Shown in pieces: positions 7,953 through 15,696 of a stretch of 21,398 bases of DNA. This stretch comes from Nautiliaceae bacterium (GTDB lineage: Bacteria; Campylobacterota; Campylobacteria; Campylobacterales; Nautiliaceae). The translations under genes were made by a program, and so were the position numbers. The stretch spans positions 1 through 21,398 of the forward strand of contig JALTBU010000141.1 in assembly GCA_027008345.1 (NCBI GenBank), given 5' to 3'. Under the pieces are notes generated by a model. It saw only the letters and a list, made by a program, of their open reading frames with translations. It made no database searches and had not been told where the DNA came from. Every line of letters starts with the position of its first letter. The stretch's first letter is position 1.

Positions 7953-7962
7953 GGGCCCTTTT
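7938..7962. terminator. Bidirectional terminator of amtB and the chemoreceptor gene
   Basis: A perfect 8-bp stem (AAAAGGGC 7938-7945, GCCCTTTT 7955-7962) with a nine-base loop. The left arm encodes part of the last residues of AmtB, the loop contains its stop codon, and the right arm reaches the stop codon of the converging chemoreceptor gene (7961-7963). T-rich sequence follows in both directions. Confidence 0.75.
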
Positions 7963-9946
7963 AGATTTTAAATTGTTTAATTTCTTCTAATAATTCCTGT
8001 GCAAGTTTTGCAATTCTTTCAACATATGTTTTATTTTTTATAATATTTTGTTCGTTTTGAGTAGAAAGTTCTTTGATTGTATGCATTTGTTGAATAAATT
8101 CTTCCATTTTTTTAACTATCTGCTCAATATTTTGAACATTTTCTTCAACTTTTACAACTACATTTCCCATTTCATCAGATACAGATTCTATTTGATTTTG
8201 TGCGTTAAATGTTTTTTGAGTAAGCTCACTTACATGCTCAATATTTTTACTCATATCACTGCTTGCAGAGTTAATAGCTTGAACAATTATATTTATTGTT
8301 GCGTCAATCTCTCCAAGAGATTTTTGTGTTCTCTCAGCCAGTTTTCTAACTTCATCAGCAACAACGGCAAATCCTCTCCCATGTTCTCCTGCTCTTGCTG
8401 CTTCAATTGCTGCATTTAGTGCAAGAAGATTTGTCTGGTCAGCAATCTCTCTTATTACAGTAAGAATATTTTTAACCTGTTCTGCATCTTGTGAAAGTTG
8501 AGTTAATTTATTTGAAAGTTCATATTCATTTTCTGAATTTTGTTGAATATTTCCTACTGTTTCTTCAATAATTTTCACCGCTTCTTTTAAATTATCATTT
8601 GCATTAAGAATAGCGTTTTTAACTTCATTTGAATTTTCAGCTTCAATTTGAAGCTGATTTTTGATAGTATCAGCATTTTCAGATGCATTTGTAACAATTT
8701 CAGCTTCTTTTTTAATATTTTCTGTAATCTTATCAAATGAATTTTTAAGAGTTGTTGAAACAGCTTTATTTTCTTCTGACGAATTTGTAGCTCTTTGCAT
8801 AACTTCATGTAAAGAAGCCAGGAAGCCTCTTAAAGCTCTTCTTATTTCACCAAATTCATCATCTTCGTAAATTCTAACTTCAATAGAAAGATCTTTATCT
8901 CTTGCTATCATTAAAATAAGATTTTTTAAACTTCTAAGCTGCAATGAAAATGATTTTATAATAATTACCGAAATAATTATAATTATCAATGAAACTATAG
9001 TTCCAATAATCAAATCCATTATTGCCGTATCGTGGATTGAATTTAAATCTTTTTTAATAATCTGAGCAATTCTGTCATCAATTTTTTTGAGGTAATTAAT
9101 TTTTTTTGTAATAGTTTTAAACCAGTATTCCGCATCTACATTAAACCCACCTGTTTTATAATGAGCAATTGCTATTGATCTCATTCTTTCAACTTCTGCA
9201 AAAACTGGTTGTTTAATTGTTTCAAAATATAATTTTTTCATTTCATCATTAGCAAATGTTAAAAAGTCATCTATAAATGCTTTTTGTTGAGCTACAAGCG
9301 TAATAAATTTAGTATACATTCCAGGTGCAAACTTATCAGCACCAAATGTCGCACTAAGAACAGCTCTTTCAATACCTGCTCTTTCTTTTGCTTTAAGAAA
9401 ACTTGTATATGCTGCTAAATCCATAGCTATTTTTTTATTAGGAGCATATTTTGCACTCATGCCTATTATTTTTAATATCAAGGCATTCATCTGAGTATAC
9501 CACTTAACTTCATTTTTTAAAGAAATTTCGAAATTATCCACTTTTCTCCTGATTTGAGGCAGTTTGTTTAAATATTCATCAAAAAGCATATTTATAGATT
9601 CTCTAAGTGCAGTAGGCAAATCATTTAAATTTATTTTATTTAAAAACTCTTTTAATTCATTAATTTTTTCATCAGTAAGTTTTCTTTGGTTAATTAAAAT
9701 AATTCTAAATTTTTTACCGTGACTTCCTAAGAAACCAGCACTTGCACCTCTTTCTTTTTGAGTTTCATGAATTAGAGCACTTAATTTTGTACTTAAATTA
9801 ATAAGAGTTGTAAGCTTTTGCTTATTGCTTACAAACTGCTCATGAATAATAAGTTCTTTTCCTATAAAGTATGAAACCATAAGTAAGGAAAAAAACACGA
9901 TTAAAATAATTTTTGTTTTTAAACTGAGCGAACGAAGATACTGCAT
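7961..9946 (-). CDS. Methyl-accepting chemotaxis protein with NIT sensor domain
   Basis: Membrane chemoreceptor of 661 residues. Order: TM1 (about 12-28); a periplasmic NIT domain (about 55-300) with HETQKERGASAGFLGS (60-75), QRKLTD (87-92) and KERAGIERAVLSATFG (187-202), the Arg/Glu motifs of this family; TM2 (309-331); HAMP (about 332-385); then a long coiled-coil signalling domain whose hairpin tip (about 497-530, IREIADQTNLLALNAAIEAA then GEHGRGFAVVADEVRKLAERT) is the CheA/CheW contact. The NIT domain is known from NasR and related nitrate/nitrite sensors; the ligand here is inferred, not shown. No CheR-docking pentapeptide is present at the C-terminus. AAGGAAG precedes the start. It is convergent with the glnK-amtB pair. 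Confidence 0.92.
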   Translation of the reverse strand: MQYLRSLSLKTKIILIVFFSLLMVSYFIGKELIIHEQFVSNKQKLTTLINLSTKLSALIHETQKERGASAGFLGSHGKKFRIILINQRKLTDEKINELKEFLNKINLNDLPTALRESINMLFDEYLNKLPQIRRKVDNFEISLKNEVKWYTQMNALILKIIGMSAKYAPNKKIAMDLAAYTSFLKAKERAGIERAVLSATFGADKFAPGMYTKFITLVAQQKAFIDDFLTFANDEMKKLYFETIKQPVFAEVERMRSIAIAHYKTGGFNVDAEYWFKTITKKINYLKKIDDRIAQIIKKDLNSIHDTAIMDLIIGTIVSLIIIIISVIIIKSFSLQLRSLKNLILMIARDKDLSIEVRIYEDDEFGEIRRALRGFLASLHEVMQRATNSSEENKAVSTTLKNSFDKITENIKKEAEIVTNASENADTIKNQLQIEAENSNEVKNAILNANDNLKEAVKIIEETVGNIQQNSENEYELSNKLTQLSQDAEQVKNILTVIREIADQTNLLALNAAIEAARAGEHGRGFAVVADEVRKLAERTQKSLGEIDATINIIVQAINSASSDMSKNIEHVSELTQKTFNAQNQIESVSDEMGNVVVKVEENVQNIEQIVKKMEEFIQQMHTIKELSTQNEQNIIKNKTYVERIAKLAQELLEEIKQFKI

Positions 9947-9995
9947 ACTTCTTCCTTTTTTATTGTTATTATTACATATAATCGACCATATTTGT

Positions 9996-10001
9996 TATAA
10001 T
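9996..10001 (+). promoter_or_regulatory. -10 element of the peroxiredoxin gene
   Basis: A perfect TATAAT lies 21 bases before the ATG at 10023, in the 76-base divergent gap shared with the chemoreceptor gene. No good -35 was seen. The transcript leader would be about 16 bases and contain little beyond the AAGGAG site. Confidence 0.5.
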
Positions 10002-10022
10002 TTAAGCAAAAAGGAGAAAAAA

Positions 10023-10478
10023 ATGAAAGCACCTGATTTTTGTTTGCCAAACCAGGACGGGGTGGAAATTTGTTTAAGAGATCTTAAAGGTAAATGGATA
10101 GTTTTATATTTTTATCCAAAAGACAATACTCCTGGATGTACCACAGAAGCCAAAGAATTCAATGAACTGCTTGATGAATTTGAAAAACTTGGTGCAATAG
10201 TAATAGGTGTAAGTCCAGATTCACCGAAAAGACACTGCAATTTTATTGAAAAACACGGTCTGAAAATTACTCTTTTAAGCGATGAAAACAAAGATGTTTT
10301 AAAAGCATACGGAGCATGGGGTAAAAAGAAAATGTATGGCAAAGAGTATGAAGGAGTTATCCGCTCAACTTTTATAATAAATCCTGAAGGTGAAATAGTA
10401 AAGGAATATAAAAAAGTAAAAGCCAAAGGACATGCCGCAAAAGTACTTGAAGATTTAAAAGAACTTATAAATTCCTGA
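10023..10478 (+). CDS. bcp: Peroxiredoxin, Bcp/PrxQ type
   Basis: Thiol peroxidase that reduces hydrogen peroxide and organic hydroperoxides in the cytosol. At 151 residues it matches the Bcp family (PDFCLPNQDG opening, YFYPKDNTPGCTTEA active-site loop, later SPDSP, LLSDE, YGAWG and RSTFIINPEG). The peroxidatic cysteine is Cys39. The resolving cysteine of E. coli Bcp, five residues later, is replaced by Lys44; Cys72 (RHCNF) and Cys7/Cys17 are the only other cysteines, so it may work as a 1-Cys enzyme or use a different partner. An in-frame ATG at 9963 is rejected: AAGGAG sits just before 10023, and 9963 lies upstream of the TATAAT. Its TGA overlaps the next gene's ATG (TGATG). Confidence 0.93.
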   Translation: MKAPDFCLPNQDGVEICLRDLKGKWIVLYFYPKDNTPGCTTEAKEFNELLDEFEKLGAIVIGVSPDSPKRHCNFIEKHGLKITLLSDENKDVLKAYGAWGKKKMYGKEYEGVIRSTFIINPEGEIVKEYKKVKAKGHAAKVLEDLKELINS

Positions 10479-11218
10479 TGTTTTGGAATAATTTCAAAAA
10501 AAAGCATCTTATTGCAGGACATAGGGGTAATAGATTTTTTTACCCCGAAAATACATTAATTGCATTTAAAAATTCACAGCACTGTGACTTTATAGAACTT
10601 GACATTCAACTCACAAAAGACGGTGAAATAGTCATAATTCACGATGCAACACCTAAAAGAACTTCTGATTTTAATACTGACAAAACAATATCCGAACTTA
10701 CTCTAAAAGAGCTTAAAGAACATAATTTTGGAAAGTGGTTTTTGGATAAAGACCCTTACAAAACAAAAAAATTTCTGACTTTAAAAGATATTGAAGTAAT
10801 CAAAAAACAGACAATTCCCACTTTAAAAGAAGCACTGAAAATAATAAAAAAACCTATAAATATAGAAATAAAATCAAAAGAAATGGATTTGGATAAAGTG
10901 CTTTTTTTAATAAAAGGAAAAGAAGAAAAAATACTTTTCTCATCTTTCCATCATTATCATATAAATAACCTTAAAAAATTAAACCCAAAAATCAACACTG
11001 CTTTGCTCGATGAGATTAAAAGAGAAAATATTATTGAATATTTAAAAGAATTTAATACAAATAATTATAATATTTCCAAAATTATAGCTGATAAACATTA
11101 CTTAAAATTTTTAATTAAAAACAAAATCAATATAAGCATTTATACAGTAAATAAAAAAGAAAAAATAAGAAATTTATTTAAAAAAGGAGTTAAAGCCGTA
11201 TTTAGAGATTATTGTTAA
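10478..11218 (+). CDS. Glycerophosphodiester phosphodiesterase
   Basis: Hydrolyses glycerophosphodiesters from phospholipid turnover to glycerol-3-phosphate and an alcohol. The 246-residue TIM-barrel protein carries the GDPD signature: His15-Arg16 (AGHRGN), Glu24-Asn25 (YPENT), Glu40 and Asp42 (FIELDIQ), His55-Asp56 (IIHDAT), then IPTLKEAL, INIEIKS and ILFSSFHH. There is no signal peptide, so it is probably cytosolic. Its ATG overlaps the peroxiredoxin stop in TGATG, so translation is coupled. The 3' end overlaps the convergent smpB stop by four bases. It is unusually Lys/Asn/Ile-rich towards the C-terminus, in line with the AT bias. UgpQ-like; the exact substrate is unknown. Confidence 0.9.
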   Translation: MFWNNFKKKHLIAGHRGNRFFYPENTLIAFKNSQHCDFIELDIQLTKDGEIVIIHDATPKRTSDFNTDKTISELTLKELKEHNFGKWFLDKDPYKTKKFLTLKDIEVIKKQTIPTLKEALKIIKKPINIEIKSKEMDLDKVLFLIKGKEEKILFSSFHHYHINNLKKLNPKINTALLDEIKRENIIEYLKEFNTNNYNISKIIADKHYLKFLIKNKINISIYTVNKKEKIRNLFKKGVKAVFRDYC

Positions 11219-11670
11219 AATCCATATCTTTTCATAGCAGCTGCAGCCTCTCTTTTAAGTTCTTTTTCTTTCATTACTTGTCTTTTGTCATGAAGCTTTC
11301 TACCCTTAGCCACTGCAATTTCAAGTTTAGCTTTGTTGCGGTTATTAAAATATATTTTTGTGGGCACAAGGGTATAACCTCTCTCACTGGTATATCCCGC
11401 TAATTTTGCAATTTCATCTTTATGCAAAAGAAGTTTTCTAGGTCTTTTTTCTTCGTGTCTGAAAGCCTTATAAGTTGAATCAAGATTACTTATATGTCCC
11501 TGAACCCACCATGCTTCACCGTCTTTTATTCTTACAAAAGAATCTTTAAGATTTGCTCTGCCGGCTCTAAGTGCTTTTACTTCACTGCCTTTTAGCTCAA
11601 TCCCGGCTTCATATTTATCAAAAATATCATAATCATGATACGCTTTTCTATTAGTTGCAACTACTTTCAT
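11215..11670 (-). CDS. smpB: SsrA (tmRNA)-binding protein SmpB
   Basis: Partner of tmRNA in rescuing stalled ribosomes. The 151-residue protein has the family barrel (YHDYDIFDKYEAGIELKGSEVKALRAGRANLKDSF in the N-terminal third, a hallmark stretch), then RGYTLVPTKIYF and NKAKLEIAVAKGRKLHDKRQ, and ends in the basic helix tail KELKREAAAAMKRYGF that enters the mRNA channel. The ATG overlaps the proB stop (ATGA), with only a weak ribosome site, so it relies on coupling to proB. No tmRNA gene is visible in the window. Confidence 0.96.
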   Translation of the reverse strand: MKVVATNRKAYHDYDIFDKYEAGIELKGSEVKALRAGRANLKDSFVRIKDGEAWWVQGHISNLDSTYKAFRHEEKRPRKLLLHKDEIAKLAGYTSERGYTLVPTKIYFNNRNKAKLEIAVAKGRKLHDKRQVMKEKELKREAAAAMKRYGF

Positions 11671-12431
11671 CTCACATCCTTTGAAACAAAAAGAGTTCCA
11701 TTTGTCTGTTTATTTTCAAGTATTTCTTTTACACTCTCTAAATTTTTACCATTTGTAAGATACATAGGTATCCCTCTATCCATCAAAAATTTAGCGGCTT
11801 TAAGTTTTGTAACAATTCCTCCGGTTGCAAATTTATCATTTGGATCACATTCTTGTTTTAACCACTCTTCTTTTATTTCATCAACAATTTTTATTGGTTT
11901 TGCATTTTTATTTGTTTTTGGATTGTCGGTATAAAAAGCATCAATATCGCTTAACATTATAAGCATATCCGCATCAAAATAATATGTTACATAAGCACTT
12001 AACTGGTCATTGTCACCAAAAAGTATTTCTTCAACTGAAACTGAATCGTTTTCGTTTATAATAGGTATTACTTTATTTTCAAGCAAAACATTTATCATTT
12101 TTTTCGCATATTCTGTTCTTTTTCTGCTATCAAGGTCTGCTGCTGTAAGAAGTACCTGAGCTACTGTCGTATTATATACATTGAATCTCTCTTTATATTC
12201 TCTCATCAAAAGAGGCTGACCTATTGCTGCAAGGGCCTGTTTATTTTCAAGTTTTGTTTTATCAAGAGGACATTTTGTATATCCGGCCCCCACTGCACCT
12301 GAGCTTACAAGAAGTATTTCGTATTTTTTATTAAGCTCACTTAAAAATTTAACAATATCATCAATTCTTTTACTTAATCTTCCATTTTCATATAATGTGG
12401 CAGTGCCTACTTTAAATACTATTCTCTTCAT
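11667..12431 (-). CDS. proB: Glutamate 5-kinase (short form, no PUA domain)
   Basis: First enzyme of proline synthesis: ATP-dependent phosphorylation of glutamate. The chosen ATG gives 254 residues covering only the amino-acid-kinase domain: KVGTATL (8-14), VSSGAVGAG (42-50), INENDSVS (125-132), FGDNDQLSA (138-146), and TGGIVTKLKAA (203-213). The C-terminal PUA domain of E. coli ProB (367 residues) is absent. The start lies inside obg (20-base overlap); ATGs at 12437 and 12431 are both possible, and the second gives the usual MKRIVFKVG opening. Neither has a strong ribosome site, so coupling to obg is likely. Its presence in an obg-smpB ribosome cluster is a conserved-looking arrangement rather than a proline pathway operon. 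Confidence 0.93.
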   Translation of the reverse strand: MKRIVFKVGTATLYENGRLSKRIDDIVKFLSELNKKYEILLVSSGAVGAGYTKCPLDKTKLENKQALAAIGQPLLMREYKERFNVYNTTVAQVLLTAADLDSRKRTEYAKKMINVLLENKVIPIINENDSVSVEEILFGDNDQLSAYVTYYFDADMLIMLSDIDAFYTDNPKTNKNAKPIKIVDEIKEEWLKQECDPNDKFATGGIVTKLKAAKFLMDRGIPMYLTNGKNLESVKEILENKQTNGTLFVSKDVR

Positions 12432-13482
12432 CTTCATCTTTCGTATTTTCCAACATATCTGCAAGTGCAAATTTCAATGCATCAAGATTAATTTTTGCCA
12501 CAGCGCTTATAGGAAGTATAAATGTTTGTTCATCAAAATAACAAGGATATTCATTGTTTGCCCCGTATTTACATTCATTTGGAACGATATTCATTCTTTC
12601 AAAAAAATCTGTTATTTTTTCTCTATCAACTGCATCAATTTTATTTAAAGCTATCGCATAAGGTCTGGTTGAGAGTTTTTCACTGTAATTTTTAAGCTCT
12701 TTTTTAAGCGTTTCAAACTGATATACTGGATCTCTAAATGAAGCTAAATCAATCACATAAAGAATAATTTTTGTTCTTTCTATATGTTTTAAAAACTTTA
12801 ACCCAAGTCCTTTTCCAGCATGAGCTCCTTCAATAATCCCTGGAATATCAGCCATTACAAAACTTCTGTATTCATCTATTTTTACCACTCCAAGTTTTGG
12901 AGTAATAGTTGTAAATTCATAATTTGCAATTTCAGGTTTCGCGTTGCTAAGTGCACTTATTAATGTTGATTTCCCTGCATTTGGAAAACCTACAAGCCCT
13001 ACATCTGCAATAAGTTTTAGCTCCATTACAATTTCAAGCTCTTTTCCTTCTTCCCCCGGTTGTGCATATCTTGGAACCTGTTGTCTTGGACCTCTAAAAT
13101 GCCAGTTTCCAAGACCACCTCTTCCGCCTTCAAGAAGAACTTTTCTCTCACCGTGACGCTTCATATCAAGCAGAACTTTACCTGTATTTGCATCTTTTAT
13201 AATAGTCCCAGGTGGTACTTTAAGAACCAAATCTTCTCCGTCAGCCCCGTGTTTTTTTCTGCCTTCCCCTGGTCTTCCGTTTTTAGCTTTTAAAACTCTT
13301 TTTCCTTTAAAATGAGAGAGGGTATTTGTATTATTGTCACATTCGACAATAACATCACCGCCTTTTCCCCCGTCTCCTCCATCAGGTCCGCCTTTTGGCA
13401 CAAACTTTTCTCTTCTAAAACTGACACACCCGGCACCGCCTTTTCCAGATTTGACCTTCAATTTTATATTATCAACAAACAT
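12412..13482 (-). CDS. obg: GTPase Obg (ribosome assembly/stress GTPase)
   Basis: Essential GTPase that acts in 50S assembly and growth control. The 356-residue protein has the Gly-rich Obg fold (1-158, with GGPDGGDGGKGGD at 31-43 and GRGGLGN), then the G domain: G1 GFPNAGKS (165-172), G2 TT near 191-192, G3 DIPG (212-215), G4 NKID (280-283) and G5 ISA near 325. It ends in a short acidic tail (NTKDEDEENSI) without the longer C-terminal OCT domain seen in some Obg proteins. AAGGAG lies eight bases before the ATG. It follows rplU-rpmA, the classic L21-L27-Obg order, but is separated from rpmA by a 260-base gap holding a repeat element and its own probable promoter. Confidence 0.97.
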   Translation of the reverse strand: MFVDNIKLKVKSGKGGAGCVSFRREKFVPKGGPDGGDGGKGGDVIVECDNNTNTLSHFKGKRVLKAKNGRPGEGRKKHGADGEDLVLKVPPGTIIKDANTGKVLLDMKRHGERKVLLEGGRGGLGNWHFRGPRQQVPRYAQPGEEGKELEIVMELKLIADVGLVGFPNAGKSTLISALSNAKPEIANYEFTTITPKLGVVKIDEYRSFVMADIPGIIEGAHAGKGLGLKFLKHIERTKIILYVIDLASFRDPVYQFETLKKELKNYSEKLSTRPYAIALNKIDAVDREKITDFFERMNIVPNECKYGANNEYPCYFDEQTFILPISAVAKINLDALKFALADMLENTKDEDEENSI

Positions 13483-13499
13483 ACATATACTCCTTGTAA

Positions 13500-13505
13500 A
13501 TTATA
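13500..13505 (-). promoter_or_regulatory. Probable obg promoter -10
   Basis: TATAAT on the minus strand, 17 bases before the obg ATG. A second candidate, TGCTAAAAT (extended -10), lies ten bases upstream at 13510-13518. No convincing -35 goes with either. Either could start an obg-proB-smpB transcript separate from rplU-rpmA. Confidence 0.4.
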
Positions 13506-13563
13506 TGAAATTTTAGCATAATGATAAAAACTAAAAATGAAATCACTGACTAAAAAAGAGAAA

Positions 13564-13666
13564 CAATTGAAAATTTTAGCAGAACAAAGATGTTTAAAAA
13601 GCATTTAGTTTAAATTTTATGAGTTAACACTTTTTGACCTTTATAGAGCATTAAAAAATTTACACT
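13564..13666. repeat. AT-rich intergenic element, copy A
   Basis: This 103-base stretch in the rpmA-obg gap aligns with 16061-16157 in the same orientation. The left 37 bases match at 30 positions, and the right part (13623-13666) matches at about 30 of 43 with one gap; many of the differences are transitions. The ends are roughly inverted (TGAAAATTTTA near 13568-13578 against TTAAAAAATTTAC near 13651-13663). Weaker similarity seems to run on outside both ends. The remaining bases of the 260-base gap show only the obg promoter. Confidence 0.55.
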
Positions 13667-13742
13667 CTTGTTGAGCATATTTAATTAGTACCAAAATGAA
13701 GTTATATTGAAAAATATTTAAATAATAAAAAAAGAGGAGAAA

Positions 13743-14003
13743 TTAATCTTTTGTAGGATAAACTGAAACTTTTTTTCTATCTTTATCTTTGATTTCAAAT
13801 TTTACATATCCGTCAATTAAAGCAAAAATAGTATGGTCTTTACCAATTCCTACATTATTTCCAGGATGAACTTTTGTTCCTCTTTGTCTGATAATAATAT
13901 TTCCTGCTCTTACAAATTCACCACCGAATTTTTTAACGCCGAGTCTTCTACCAGCTGAATCTCTGTTATTTTGAGTTGACCCTTGTCCCTTTTTGTGTGC
14001 CAT
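13743..14003 (-). CDS. rpmA: 50S ribosomal protein L27 (bL27)
   Basis: Ribosomal protein whose N-terminal tail reaches the peptidyl-transferase centre. The 86-residue sequence is canonical: MAHKKGQGSTQNNRDSAGRRLGVK, then RQRGTKVHPGNNVGIGKDHTIFALIDG. The start directly follows Met-Ala-His-Lys-Lys with no Firmicute-type cleaved extension. It lies 13 bases after rplU with a GGAG ribosome site. Confidence 0.98.
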   Translation of the reverse strand: MAHKKGQGSTQNNRDSAGRRLGVKKFGGEFVRAGNIIIRQRGTKVHPGNNVGIGKDHTIFALIDGYVKFEIKDKDRKKVSVYPTKD

Positions 14004-14016
14004 TTCTGCTCCTTAA

Positions 14017-14331
14017 TTACGCTTTGATTTCTTTTACAACAACTCTTGTAAAGTCTCTTCTGAAACCTCTTTTTTTCTTAGAGTCTTTTCTTCTTCTTTT
14101 TTTGAAAATGATAACTTTTTTACCTCTGCCGTTGTTGATTACTTCTAAAATTACTTTTGCCCCGTCAACCACAGGAGTTCCGATTTTAACTTCGTTATCA
14201 TTTTTTACTAAAATAACATCATCAATTTCAATTGTTTTTTTTGGCTCTGCGCCTTCAATTCTATCAAGTTCTAAAATATCTCCCTGATGAACCTTATATT
14301 GTTTTCCGCCGTGTTTAATTACTGCATACAT
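14017..14331 (-). CDS. rplU: 50S ribosomal protein L21 (bL21)
   Basis: Early-assembly 23S rRNA-binding protein. The 104-residue sequence has the standard opening MYAVIKHGGKQYKVHQGD and the basic loop KKVIIFKKRRRKDSKKKRGFRRDFTRV. The ribosome site (AAGGG) is weaker than its neighbours' AAGGAG. A leader of about 75 bases with overlapping hairpins lies upstream. Confidence 0.98.
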   Translation of the reverse strand: MYAVIKHGGKQYKVHQGDILELDRIEGAEPKKTIEIDDVILVKNDNEVKIGTPVVDGAKVILEVINNGRGKKVIIFKKRRRKDSKKKRGFRRDFTRVVVKEIKA

Positions 14332-14341
14332 ATTTTAACCC

Positions 14342-14381
14342 TTTTACTCTGGTTTTAGGATGAAATATTACCAGTAAAACC
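14342..14381 (-). promoter_or_regulatory. rplU leader with two mutually exclusive hairpins
   Basis: The segment 14371-14381 (CCAGTAAAACC on the plus strand) can pair with 14351-14357 (GGTTTTA against TAAAACC, 7 bp), or with 14342-14352 (TTTTACTctGG against CCAGTAAAA, with a two-base bulge). Only one can form at a time, and the second sits immediately before the rplU ribosome site. A TAATAT -10-like hexamer on the minus strand (14365-14370) overlaps, so promoter function is an alternative reading. Confidence 0.35.
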
Positions 14382-14408
14382 TTAAAAATAACTTAAATTA
14401 AGAATTTT

Positions 14409-14780
14409 TTAAGAAATTACTGCAACACATTCGATTTCTACTTTTGCTCCCTTTGGCAAATCTTTGACTGCTACTGTACTTCTTGCCGGTTTATGAGAAA
14501 AATACTCTCCATAAACTTCATTTACAGCGCCAAAATCATTAATATCAGCTAAAAATATTGTGGTTTTTACTACATTATTTATATCTGCACCTGCTGCTTT
14601 TAACACAGCTTTTAAATTCTCACACACCTGTTTTGTTTGTATTTTTACATCTTCATCCAAAAACTCTCCGCTTGGTGTCAGTGCAATTTGACCGGATGTA
14701 AATATCATATTCCCGATTTTAACAGCCTGAGAATAAGGTCCTATTGCCTCAGGTGCATTTGCGGTATGTATTTTTTCCAT
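14409..14780 (-). CDS. ridA: Enamine/imine deaminase RidA
   Basis: Cytosolic RidA/YjgF trimer that hydrolyses reactive enamines and imines made by PLP enzymes, protecting other PLP enzymes from 2-aminoacrylate. From the chosen ATG it has 123 residues with the family opening (HTANAPEAIGPYSQAV), FTSGQIALTP, NLKAVLKAAGADINNVVKTTIFLADINDF and the closing PARSTVAVKDLPKGAKVEIECVAV, which carries the substrate-binding Arg and the late Glu. An ATG two codons upstream (14786) is possible, but AAGGA is correctly spaced for 14780. It follows the patatin gene on the same strand. Confidence 0.94.
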   Translation of the reverse strand: MEKIHTANAPEAIGPYSQAVKIGNMIFTSGQIALTPSGEFLDEDVKIQTKQVCENLKAVLKAAGADINNVVKTTIFLADINDFGAVNEVYGEYFSHKPARSTVAVKDLPKGAKVEIECVAVIS

Positions 14781-14800
14781 CTGCATCCTTTTTTATAAAA

Positions 14801-15667
14801 TTATACCAAATCTCCCTTTTTTAATTTTCCTTTTTCTTTTTTTATGATTCCTTTTTTAATTGCCTTTTCTATGGCTTCATTTGCTAAAAACTTTCCTATT
14901 TCTATCAAAATAGGTGCCTTGTGAAATTCATACCACTCGGCAACATTTCTTGGCACATCAATTTGTATATCAGGCACATATTCGGCTTTTCTATATCTAT
15001 AAATAACATCCATCATCAAATCAATTGACTTATTTACAGGATCTTCTTTTTCTTTAAACATTTTAGACCATATTTCTTCTAAAATATTCTGTGTTTTAAT
15101 TGCATCTTTTGATAATTTAAAATTTAACTCTCTCTCAGGCGCATATAAATCAACTGCTATTATCAAATCATTCAAATCACTCATTACAGGAGCTATCGGT
15201 ACAAGATTTAAAACACCTCCATCAACAAGCATTCTATTGTCTATTATTACTGGGTCAAACACACCGGGAATTGAGCTTGAAGCCTGCATGGCTTTAAATA
15301 AATCACCTTTTTGAAGCCATACTTCCCTACTTTTTGTCAAATCGGTAGCTACAGCTGTAAATTTAATAGGCAAATCTTCTATTTCAAAATCTTTTCCTAC
15401 AATGGTTTTAATTTTATTAAAAATCTTATCTCCATCAAGTTTAAAAGGAGATTTTAAAAATTTAAAAATATCTAAAAAATCAAGACTTGTAACCCATTTT
15501 TTGTATTCATTAAGTCCTCCGCAGGCTTCAAGACCTCCTATAACCGCTCCCATGGAAGTACCTGAAATGCTTTTTATCTCAAAACCATTTTTTTTTAATT
15601 CTTCAATGATACCTATGTGGGCATAACCTCTTGCCCCACCTCCTCCTAATACAAGCGATATTTTCAT
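14801..15667 (-). CDS. Patatin-like phospholipase family protein (RssA-like)
   Basis: Serine acyl hydrolase of the bacterial patatin family. The 288-residue protein has the oxyanion motif GGGGARG (8-14), the nucleophile elbow GTSMG with Ser38, and the dyad aspartate Asp149 in DGG, so the Ser-Asp dyad is complete. Residues 128-150 (QASSSIPGVFDPVIIDNRMLVDGG) are typical of the RssA subgroup. No signal peptide or membrane segment is apparent. The C-terminus is Lys-rich (IKKGIIKKEKGKLKKGD). The lipid substrate is unknown. Its stop is 20 bases before ridA. It is divergent from the small secreted protein at 15724. Confidence 0.9.
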   Translation of the reverse strand: MKISLVLGGGGARGYAHIGIIEELKKNGFEIKSISGTSMGAVIGGLEACGGLNEYKKWVTSLDFLDIFKFLKSPFKLDGDKIFNKIKTIVGKDFEIEDLPIKFTAVATDLTKSREVWLQKGDLFKAMQASSSIPGVFDPVIIDNRMLVDGGVLNLVPIAPVMSDLNDLIIAVDLYAPERELNFKLSKDAIKTQNILEEIWSKMFKEKEDPVNKSIDLMMDVIYRYRKAEYVPDIQIDVPRNVAEWYEFHKAPILIEIGKFLANEAIEKAIKKGIIKKEKGKLKKGDLV

Positions 15668-15696
15668 ACTTATCCTTTAATAAAAATTTTTTTTAT

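Noticed and set aside
12944..13521. Several plus-strand frames opposite obg
   Set aside because: They are antisense shadows of obg's Gly-rich domain (Pro/Ser-rich translations) without ribosome sites.
13564..13666. 6S RNA or similar stable non-coding RNA
   Set aside because: The element is almost entirely A/T; structured RNAs in low-GC thermophiles usually stand out as GC-rich islands, as the tRNA here does.
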